Shown one piece after another: positions 58,032 to 64,000 of a stretch of DNA of 64,000 bases. Within the stretch, counting starts at the first letter, position 1. The number at the start of each line of letters is the position of its first letter. Under the pieces are notes generated by a model. It did no database searches, was not told the origin of the DNA, and saw nothing but the letters and a program-made list of their open reading frames with translations. The stretch is from Chelativorans intermedius (GTDB lineage Bacteria > Pseudomonadota > Alphaproteobacteria > Rhizobiales > Rhizobiaceae). Both the position numbers and the translations under genes were made by a program. The DNA is taken from the NCBI RefSeq assembly GCF_025398255.1, contig NZ_JAODNW010000007.1, forward strand, positions 1 to 64,000, given 5' to 3'.

Positions 58032-58451
58032 ATGACCAATTCTGCACTGATACGCCCCGCCTGGACGCCGGCGACCATCGCCCTGATGGTGATCGGCTTC
58101 ATGGTGTTCTGGCCGCTCGGGCTCGCCATGCTCGCCTACATTCTTTGGGGCGACAGGCTCGGCGAGTTCAAGCGCGACGTGAACCGCGCCACCGACGGCA
58201 TGTTCGCCAACTGTCGCCGCGCCTCCCGCGTCCACGCCCGCACGGGCAACGTCGCCTTCGACGAATGGCGCGAGAAGGAGCTGGAGCGCCTGGCCGAGGA
58301 GCGCCGCAAGCTCGACGCCATGCGCGAGGAGTTCGACGAGTATGTGCGCGAGCTGCGCCGCGCCAAGGACCAGGAAGAGTTCGACCGCTTCATGAAGGAG
58401 CGCAGGAGTGCCCGCAGCGACGACGGCATCGAGGGCAAGGCGGAAGGCTGA
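58032..58451 (+). CDS. DUF2852 family protein
   Basis: The 139-residue protein has one hydrophobic segment (about residues 14-38, ALMVIGFMVFWPLGLAMLAYI) and a charged helical C-terminal half (EWREKELERLAEERRKLDAM) likely to be a coiled coil. It matches DUF2852, of unknown function. GAGGA lies about ten bases before ATG 58032; the upstream frame is not conserved. A strong terminator follows. Confidence 0.85.
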   Translation: MTNSALIRPAWTPATIALMVIGFMVFWPLGLAMLAYILWGDRLGEFKRDVNRATDGMFANCRRASRVHARTGNVAFDEWREKELERLAEERRKLDAMREEFDEYVRELRRAKDQEEFDRFMKERRSARSDDGIEGKAEG

Positions 58452-58478
58452 GACCGCCGGCCTTGCCCAGCCGATCCG

Positions 58479-58510
58479 AACGGCGCCCTCTGCGGGGCGC
58501 CGTTTTCGTT
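58479..58510 (+). terminator. Intrinsic terminator after DUF2852
   Basis: ACGGCGCCC (58480-58488) and GGGCGCCGT (58495-58503) form a perfect nine-base stem followed by TTTCGTTT. It ends the transcript from the DUF2852 gene. Confidence 0.88.
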
Positions 58511-58568
58511 TGGGCGGGTCCGCGTTTTTCCCGCCCCATGGCGGTCCGAATCGTCTATCGTGGTCGCC

Positions 58569-59330
58569 ATGCTCTCCCGTTTTTCAGCCAAGGCACCGCG
58601 AAAGACGGCGGCCTCCTCGGTGGAGCGCTCCCACCGGGTGGCCGGCCGGGAGCTGCCGCTCAGGATCGTCGAAAACCCCCGCGCCAGGCGGCTCACCCTG
58701 CGCATCGCGCCGGGTGGCGCGGCGCTGCGCGTCACCGTGCCGCCGGGCCTTTCGCTTTCCGAGGTGGAGCGATTTCTGGCCCGTCATGAGGGCTGGCTCG
58801 AACAGCGGCTCAGGAAGCTGCCGGAAGAGCCGCTCGTCCGCCCGGGAATCAAGATCCCGCTGCGCGGCGTGCCGCATCTTGTGGTTCACGCGCCGCACCG
58901 GCGCGGCGCGGTGGAGGTTTCGGCGATCGACGGCCAGCCGGCGCTGGTGGTGATGGGCGATCGCCGCCATCTGCCGCGGCGGCTTGCCGACTTCCTGAAA
59001 CGGGAGGCCAAGCGTGACATCGAGGCGCTGGTCGCCCGCCACACCAGGGCCGTGGGGCGGCCGGCGCGCGCCATCCGCTACCGCGATACGACCAGCCGCT
59101 GGGGGTCCTGCACCTCGGACGGCGTGCTTTCCTTTTCCTGGCGCATCATGATGGCCCCGCCGGCGGTGATCAACTATCTGGTGGCGCACGAGGTGGCGCA
59201 TCTGAAGGAGATGAATCACGGTCCCCGCTTCTGGGCGCTGTGCGAGGCGCTGTGCCCCCGCACGCAGGAGGCCAGACAGTGGCTGAAGCGCAACGGAACG
59301 GCGCTGCAGGCGATCCGATTTGGCGAATAG
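58569..59330 (+). CDS. YgjP-like (M48-type) metallopeptidase
   Basis: The 253-residue protein has the zinc motif VAHEVAHLKEMNHGPRFW, with HEVAH giving two His and the Glu, plus the later His. The upstream segment IRYRDTTSRWGSCTSDGVLSFSWR is typical of the YgjP/SprT-like group. No signal peptide is clear. ATG 58569 preferred; GTG 58560 also possible. The target is unknown. Confidence 0.9.
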   Translation: MLSRFSAKAPRKTAASSVERSHRVAGRELPLRIVENPRARRLTLRIAPGGAALRVTVPPGLSLSEVERFLARHEGWLEQRLRKLPEEPLVRPGIKIPLRGVPHLVVHAPHRRGAVEVSAIDGQPALVVMGDRRHLPRRLADFLKREAKRDIEALVARHTRAVGRPARAIRYRDTTSRWGSCTSDGVLSFSWRIMMAPPAVINYLVAHEVAHLKEMNHGPRFWALCEALCPRTQEARQWLKRNGTALQAIRFGE

Positions 59331-59438
59331 CGCGCAGCGGGTCGCGGGCAGAGCCGGGAGCGCCGGCCATGGGCTCACCCCGGCCCGTCATCCGCTCTTC
59401 CCTCGACACCGGCGCCATTTCATGCCACTTCCAGCCTC

Positions 59439-60107
59439 ATGGAACTCGACATCAAGATCTGCGGCCTGAAGAGCGAGGAAGCGGTGGCCGCCGCGCTGGA
59501 AGGCGGGGCGAGCCATGTCGGCTTTATCTTCTTCGACAGGAGCCCCCGCCACGTCACGGTGGAGACCGCGCGCCGCCTGCGCCGGGCGGCGGTGGGCAGG
59601 GCGCTTGCCGTGGCGGTGACGGTGGACGCCGACGACGAGACGCTGTCGCGAATCGTCGGCGAGATGCAGCCCGACATGCTACAGCTTCACGGTCAGGAAA
59701 GCCCCGAGCGTGCGGCCGCGCTCAGGGCGCGTTTCGCCCTGCCCGTGATGAAGGCGCTGGCGGTGCGCGAAAAGAAGGATCTCGAGGCCGTCGCGGCCTA
59801 TCGCGGCGTCTGCGACCGCCTGCTGCTCGATGCCAAGCCGCCGCCGGGCGCCGTCCTCCCCGGCGGCAACGGCATCCCCTTCGACTGGCGGCTGCTCGCC
59901 TTTCTTGACGATGATGTGGATTACATGCTTTCCGGTGGTCTGAACGCCGCCAACATCGCCGCGGCCCTGCGCGCCTGCCGCCCGCGCGGCATCGACGTCT
60001 CGTCGGGCGTGGAACGGGCGCCGGGCGACAAGGACCCGCAGATGATACGCGCCTTCTTCCACGCCGTGCGCGGCGTGGCAGGAGCCCGACCAGAGGAGAC
60101 GGCATGA
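59439..60107 (+). CDS. trpF: Phosphoribosylanthranilate isomerase
   Basis: TrpF turns phosphoribosylanthranilate to CdRP. The 222-residue TIM barrel has [16 protein letters not shown] with the catalytic Cys, [22 protein letters not shown], the Asp in [11 protein letters not shown] and the end [16 protein letters not shown]. The ribosome-binding site is weak. It overlaps trpB by four bases (ATGA). Confidence 0.96.
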   Translation: MELDIKICGLKSEEAVAAALEGGASHVGFIFFDRSPRHVTVETARRLRRAAVGRALAVAVTVDADDETLSRIVGEMQPDMLQLHGQESPERAAALRARFALPVMKALAVREKKDLEAVAAYRGVCDRLLLDAKPPPGAVLPGGNGIPFDWRLLAFLDDDVDYMLSGGLNAANIAAALRACRPRGIDVSSGVERAPGDKDPQMIRAFFHAVRGVAGARPEETA

Positions 60108-61324
60108 ACACGCCGGCTGAACCCAACTCCTTCCGCATCGGCCCCGACGAACAGGGCATGTTCGGCATTTTCGGCGGTCGTTTCGTGGCCGAAACGCTGA
60201 TGCCCCTGATCCTCGATCTGGAGGCGCACTGGGAGGCGGCCAAGAAGGACCCGGCCTTCAAGGCCGAGCTGGAGCATCTGGGCACGCATTACACGGGCCG
60301 CCCCTCGCCGCTTTACTTCGCCGAGCGGCTGACGGAGCATCTGGGCGGCGCCAAGATCTACTTCAAGCGCGACGAGCTGAATCACACGGGCAGCCACAAG
60401 ATCAACAACTGCCTGGGCCAGATTCTTCTCGCCCGCCGCATGGGCAAGACGCGCATCATCGCCGAGACGGGCGCCGGCCAGCACGGCGTGGCCACGGCGA
60501 CGGTGGCCGCCCGCTTCGGCTTGCCCTGCGTGGTCTATATGGGCGCCACGGATGTCGAGCGGCAGGCGCCCAATGTCTTCCGCATGAAGCTGCTGGGCGC
60601 GGAGGTGAAGCCCGTCAGCGCCGGCCACGGCACGCTCAAGGACGCGATGAACGAGGCGCTGCGCGACTGGGTGACCAACGTCGAGAACACCTACTATCTC
60701 ATCGGCACCGCCGCCGGACCGCACCCCTACCCGGAGATGGTGCGCGACTTTCAGTCGGTGATCGGCACGGAGGTGCGCGAGCAGATCCTGGCCGCCGAGG
60801 GCCGCCTGCCCGACCTTCTGGTTGCCGCCGTCGGCGGCGGATCGAACGCCATCGGCCTGTTCCATCCCTTCCTCGACGAGCGCAAGGTTGCCATCGTCGG
60901 TGTCGAGGCGGGCGGCAGGGGGCTCGAGGGCGACGAGCATTGCGCCTCCCTGACGGCCGGCCGGCCGGGCGTGCTGCATGGAAACCGCACCTATCTGCTG
61001 CAGAACGAGGACGGGCAGATCAAGGAAGGCCACTCCATCTCCGCCGGCCTCGACTATCCGGGCATCGGGCCGGAGCATTCCTGGCTGAAGGAATCGGGCC
61101 GTGTCGAATATGTGCCGATCATGGATCACGAGGCGCTGGAGGCGTTCCAGCTTCTCACCCGCCTCGAGGGCATCATCCCGGCGCTGGAGCCCGCCCACGC
61201 GCTGGCCGAGGTCATCAAGCGCGCGCCGAAGATGGGCAAGGACCAGATCATCGTGATGAATCTGTGCGGGCGCGGCGACAAGGATGTCTTCTCCGCCGCC
61301 AAGCATCTGGGCATGGAGATCTGA
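60104..61324 (+). CDS. trpB: Tryptophan synthase beta subunit
   Basis: TrpB joins indole and serine with PLP. The 406-residue protein has the PLP Lys in [36 protein letters not shown], the phosphate loop [12 protein letters not shown] and GRGDKDVF near the end. It overlaps trpF and cutA. Its partner trpA is about 1.2 kb further on, not directly adjacent. Confidence 0.97.
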   Translation: MNTPAEPNSFRIGPDEQGMFGIFGGRFVAETLMPLILDLEAHWEAAKKDPAFKAELEHLGTHYTGRPSPLYFAERLTEHLGGAKIYFKRDELNHTGSHKINNCLGQILLARRMGKTRIIAETGAGQHGVATATVAARFGLPCVVYMGATDVERQAPNVFRMKLLGAEVKPVSAGHGTLKDAMNEALRDWVTNVENTYYLIGTAAGPHPYPEMVRDFQSVIGTEVREQILAAEGRLPDLLVAAVGGGSNAIGLFHPFLDERKVAIVGVEAGGRGLEGDEHCASLTAGRPGVLHGNRTYLLQNEDGQIKEGHSISAGLDYPGIGPEHSWLKESGRVEYVPIMDHEALEAFQLLTRLEGIIPALEPAHALAEVIKRAPKMGKDQIIVMNLCGRGDKDVFSAAKHLGMEI

Positions 61325-61650
61325 TGGCGCATTTCATCGACATCTGGATAAACTGCCCCGACCGGCAGACGGCAAAGAAGATCGCCGCCGCCTGCATTGA
61401 GGCGCGGCTGGCGGCCTGTGCCAACATCCTCGCCCCCGTTTCCAGCCTCTATCGCTGGCAGGGCAAGGTGGAAAGCGCCGAGGAGGTGCCGCTTCTGCTC
61501 AAGACGCGTGCCGCGCATTTCGACGCCGTGTGCGAAACGGTGCGCCCGCTGCACCCCTACGACACGCCGTCCATCGTGGCCACGGCGCTCGACGACATCG
61601 ACCAGCGCTACGCCGACTGGCTGCGCAAGGAGACGAAGGAGCCGGCATGA
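61324..61650 (+). CDS. cutA: Divalent cation tolerance protein CutA
   Basis: CutA is a trimeric cytosolic protein linked to copper tolerance in E. coli. The 108-residue protein has IWINCPDRQTAKKIAAA, EARLAACANILAPVSSLYRWQG, EVPLLLKTR and HPYDTPSIVATALDD. Its ATG overlaps the trpB stop (TGATG), so it is co-transcribed with trpFB; this place in a trp operon is unusual. Confidence 0.95.
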   Translation: MAHFIDIWINCPDRQTAKKIAAACIEARLAACANILAPVSSLYRWQGKVESAEEVPLLLKTRAAHFDAVCETVRPLHPYDTPSIVATALDDIDQRYADWLRKETKEPA

Positions 61651-61679
61651 CCGCGTCGTGGGTGCCGGCATTTGTTGAA

Positions 61680-61698
61680 GCCAGATATTGCCAGATAT
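61680..61698 (+). repeat. Tandem GCCAGATAT repeat after cutA
   Basis: GCCAGATAT occurs at 61680-61688 and again at 61690-61698, a period of ten bases. It lies 30 bases past the cutA stop, near the start of the lower-GC segment that holds the NYN gene. Confidence 0.5.
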
Positions 61699-61813
61699 CG
61701 TATGTCTCTTGAATCGCTGTCGATTTCGACGCTGCCGGCGCAAAATGTGTTGCTTCGCGCGCGCAATTCACCTAGCTATTCAAGCAGTAATCCCGCATGG
61801 TTCGCCCAGCGGC

Positions 61814-61849
61814 CCCCACGGGCTCCGGCTCGTGGGGTTTGTCTTTTCT
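61814..61849 (+). terminator. Intrinsic terminator before the NYN gene
   Basis: CCCCACGGGC (61814-61823) pairs with GCTCGTGGGG (61828-61837) in a ten-base stem with one G-U pair, followed by TTTGTCTTTT. It probably ends the trpF-trpB-cutA transcript about 160 bases after cutA, cutting trpA off unless another promoter exists. Confidence 0.72.
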
Positions 61850-61871
61850 GCGGCATTGATCGAACGGCCGT

Positions 61872-62513
61872 ATGACACGTTGCTCGTTTTTCATCGACGG
61901 ATTCAATCTCTATCACGCACTCCGCAGGCTGGACGGTCCGCATCTGAAATGGGTGAACCTGCGTGCCCTGATGGCACGGCGGATTTCAAGATCGGAAACA
62001 ACATCAAACATCTATTGTTTTTCAGCCTATGCTGATTGGCTCCCCGGGCCCCGTCGCAGGCATGAGCAATATGTCGCAGCACCTGCCGCGGTCGATGTGG
62101 AAATCGTACTCGGTAAGTTCAAGAAAAAGGACCGCTATTGCCCGCGCTGCAAGGGTGCTACGATTGGGCATGAAGAAAAGGAAACCGACGTCAACATCGC
62201 CTTGTGCATGCTCGACGAGGCTTACAAGGATACTTATGATCGCGCATATGTGGTGTCGCGGGACAGCGACCTCAAACCCGCGATTGCAATGGTGCGCAAC
62301 GAGTTTCCCGACAAGGAAGTGATCGTCGTCGCGCCACCTCACTTCGGTCATTCGGCCGACCTGCTGAGCGCGGCAAGCAGAAAGCGCAAAATCTCGAAAA
62401 GGCAGATCGAGCAATGCCTTTTCCCAGAACATGTGCTGGACTCCGGCGGCAATGTTGTAGCAACTCGCCCGCAGGAGTATCAGCCTCCAGACCGCGAACA
62501 TACTGAGGTGTAG
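61872..62513 (+). CDS. NYN-domain (LabA/DUF88-like) putative nuclease
   Basis: The 213-residue protein has a PIN-like NYN fold with the acidic residues in [13 protein letters not shown] (D9), [17 protein letters not shown] and [15 protein letters not shown], as in LabA/DUF88 proteins. An insertion after strand three has CPRCKG. These proteins are metal-dependent RNases or part of defence and RNA-processing systems; the exact role is unknown. Codon use and GC are lower than in neighbours. It sits between a terminator and trpA and has a weak ribosome-binding site, suggesting insertion by transfer. Confidence 0.88.
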   Translation: MTRCSFFIDGFNLYHALRRLDGPHLKWVNLRALMARRISRSETTSNIYCFSAYADWLPGPRRRHEQYVAAPAAVDVEIVLGKFKKKDRYCPRCKGATIGHEEKETDVNIALCMLDEAYKDTYDRAYVVSRDSDLKPAIAMVRNEFPDKEVIVVAPPHFGHSADLLSAASRKRKISKRQIEQCLFPEHVLDSGGNVVATRPQEYQPPDREHTEV

Positions 62514-62515
62514 AT

Positions 62516-63358
62516 GTGACCCACACGCGCATCGACAAGGCTTTTGCCCGGTTGAGGGCGGAAAACCGGCCTGCGCTCGTGACCTACTTCATGGCCGGCG
62601 ATCCCGATTACGAGACGGCGCTCCGGATCATGAAGGCGCTGCCCGGGGCGGGCAGCGACATCATCGAGCTTGGCATGCCCTTCTCCGATCCCATGGCCGA
62701 TGGCCCGGCCATCCAGGCCGCCGGCCAGCGCGCACTGAAGGGTGGGCAGACGCTGGCCCGAACGCTGGAGATGGCCCGCGCCTTCCGTCAGGGGGACGAC
62801 ACGACGCCCATCGTGATGATGGGCTACTACAATCCCATCTACATCTACGGCGTGGAGCGCTTCCTGGCCGATGCCCGTGCTGCCGGCATCGACGGTCTCA
62901 TCGTCGTCGACCTGCCGCCCGAGATGGACGAGGAGCTGTGCCTGCCGGCCATTGGCGCGGGGATCAATTTCATCCGCCTTGCCACGCCCACCACGGATGA
63001 CAAGCGCCTGCCCAAGGTTCTGGAGAACACCTCCGGCTTCGTCTACTACGTGTCGATGACGGGCATCACCGGCTCGGCGTTGCCCGACACGTCGAAGGTC
63101 GGTGCGGCCGTGTCCCGCATCAAGGGCCACACGTCGCTGCCGGTCTGTGTCGGTTTTGGCGTCAAGACCGCCGCCCAGGCGCGCGCCATCGGCGCCGTGG
63201 CCGACGGCGTGGTGGTGGGAACGGCGATCGTCAATGCCATTGCCAATGTGCTGGGCCCCGACGGACGGGCGACCGCCGATCCGGCGGAGGCCGTCTCCAC
63301 CCTGGTGCGCGGTCTGGCCGGGGGCGTGCGCGAGGCGCGCCTCGCCACTGCCGAATAA
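62516..63358 (+). CDS. trpA: Tryptophan synthase alpha subunit
   Basis: TrpA cleaves indole-3-glycerol phosphate and channels indole to TrpB. The 280-residue TIM barrel has the catalytic Glu/Asp in [33 protein letters not shown], and the phosphate loop [14 protein letters not shown]. The start is GTG 62516, three bases after the NYN stop, with GAGG upstream. Separation from trpB is unusual. Confidence 0.97.
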   Translation: MTHTRIDKAFARLRAENRPALVTYFMAGDPDYETALRIMKALPGAGSDIIELGMPFSDPMADGPAIQAAGQRALKGGQTLARTLEMARAFRQGDDTTPIVMMGYYNPIYIYGVERFLADARAAGIDGLIVVDLPPEMDEELCLPAIGAGINFIRLATPTTDDKRLPKVLENTSGFVYYVSMTGITGSALPDTSKVGAAVSRIKGHTSLPVCVGFGVKTAAQARAIGAVADGVVVGTAIVNAIANVLGPDGRATADPAEAVSTLVRGLAGGVREARLATAE

Positions 63359-63416
63359 AGACCGCATTTCCGCCGCAAAAGCACGACAGCCGAACCGCAA
63401 CGAGAAGGGCGAGCCC

Positions 63417-64000
63417 ATGAACTGGATCACCAACTATGTGCGGCCGAAGATCAACTCCATGTTCGGCCGCCGCGAGATGCCGGAAAATCTCTGGATCAAG
63501 GACCCGGAGACCGGCGAGATGGTTTTCCACAAGGATCTGGAGGAAAACCAGTGGGTCATCCCTTCCTCTGGCCATCACATGAAGATCAAGGCGCGCGATC
63601 GCCTGCGGTTCTTCTTCGACGAGGGTGCGTTCGAGACGCTGGAGAACCCCAAGGTCGTCACCGATCCGCTGAAGTTTCGCGACGAGCGGCGCTATACCGA
63701 CCGTCTGCGCGACGCCCGCTCCAAGACGGGCCTGGAAGATGCGGTGCTGAACGCGGTGGGCCGCGTTGAGGGCCTGGAGGTGGTGGCCACGGTGCAGGAC
63801 TTCGCCTTCATCGGCGGCTCGCTGGGCATGGCGGCGGGCGAGGCCATCATCTGCGGTTTCGAAACGGCGCTGAAGCGCCGCCTGCCCCTGGTGCTGTTCG
63901 CCGCCTCCGGCGGCGCGCGCATGCAGGAAGGCATTTTCTCGCTCATGCAGCTTCCGCGCACCACCGTCGCCGTGGACCGGCTGAAGGAGGCGGGCCTTCC
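63417..64000 (+). CDS. accD: Acetyl-CoA carboxylase carboxyltransferase beta subunit (3' truncated by window)
   Basis: AccD with AccA moves the carboxyl group from biotin to acetyl-CoA, starting fatty acid synthesis. The visible 194 residues start [20 protein letters not shown] and reach [20 protein letters not shown] (CoA-binding loop). The region that forms the four-Cys zinc ribbon in E. coli (about residues 25-50) has no Cys here ([28 protein letters not shown]). It follows trpA by 58 bases, as in rhizobia. The gene runs off the window end. Confidence 0.94.
   Translation, partial: MNWITNYVRPKINSMFGRREMPENLWIKDPETGEMVFHKDLEENQWVIPSSGHHMKIKARDRLRFFFDEGAFETLENPKVVTDPLKFRDERRYTDRLRDARSKTGLEDAVLNAVGRVEGLEVVATVQDFAFIGGSLGMAAGEAIICGFETALKRRLPLVLFAASGGARMQEGIFSLMQLPRTTVAVDRLKEAGL

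Overview
The window looks like a chromosomal segment of a high-GC alphaproteobacterium of the order Hyphomicrobiales (Rhizobiales), probably near Phyllobacteriaceae/Mesorhizobium. The basis is gene order and markers: chvI-chvG-hprK-PTS-ahcY next to pckA, hisB-DUF2628-hisHAFE-coaA, hslVU next to his, a DivL-type tyrosine kinase homologue, a TsaE-phosphotransferase fusion, a rhizobial-type PmtA, DUF1402/DUF2852/BTLCP proteins and trpFB-trpA-accD. The genus cannot be fixed from this sequence. Almost everything is densely packed core-genome coding sequence; I see no insertion sequence, prophage, CRISPR array or conjugation gene. The first 60 bases are homopolymer runs that look like a contig-end artefact and cut off the front of coaE.

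Layout. 0-9 kb: coaE, dnaQ, then secB and fxsA on the minus strand, timA44-like, an overlapping mltA-smr-XRE set, a DUF1402 protein with lytic-transglycosylase-like motifs, and hslV-GNAT-hslU. 9-16 kb: histidine operon (hisB, DUF2628, hisH, hisA, hisF, hisE) with an odd 600-bp lower-GC insert between hisA and hisF, then coaA, alkB, a LysM/BON protein and arfB. 16-28 kb: pckA divergent from chvI-chvG-hprK-manX-ptsH, ahcY with a palindromic operator-like site and its own terminator, divL, and tsaE-amgK. 28-42 kb: mepA, a sugar dehydrogenase/lactonase pair, rlpA, tRNA-Leu(CAG), gpmA, dapB, an ABC exporter, glk, mgsA, a GGDEF/EAL protein, gshB and comM. 41-51 kb (minus strand): a BTLCP cysteine peptidase with a perfect CtrA box, phaZ, GNAT, DUF1330, pyrF, an FMN reductase, pmtA, dnaJ, dnaK with a heat-shock promoter, and a Gfo/Idh/MocA oxidoreductase. 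51-57 kb (minus): infC with an ATT start, a membrane methyltransferase, rpmI-rplT, pheS and pheT. 57-64 kb (plus): an alpha/beta hydrolase, DUF2852, a YgjP-like metallopeptidase, and trpF-trpB-cutA, a terminator and NYN-domain gene inserted in front of trpA, then accD running off the end.

The genes form recognisable modules: cell-wall remodelling (mltA, DUF1402, mepA, rlpA, amgK, LysM), carbon and envelope sensing (ChvGI, HprK, PTS IIA, HPr, pckA, glk, mgsA), proteostasis (hslVU, dnaKJ), translation (infC, rpmI, rplT, pheST) and cell-cycle control (divL, a CtrA box). The most unusual parts are the hisA-hisF insert, the cutA/terminator/NYN insertion in the trp operon, DUF1402 as a candidate transglycosylase, the orphan TsaE-AmgK fusion without a neighbouring murU, and several palindromic or phased-repeat regulatory sites described here for the first time from sequence alone.
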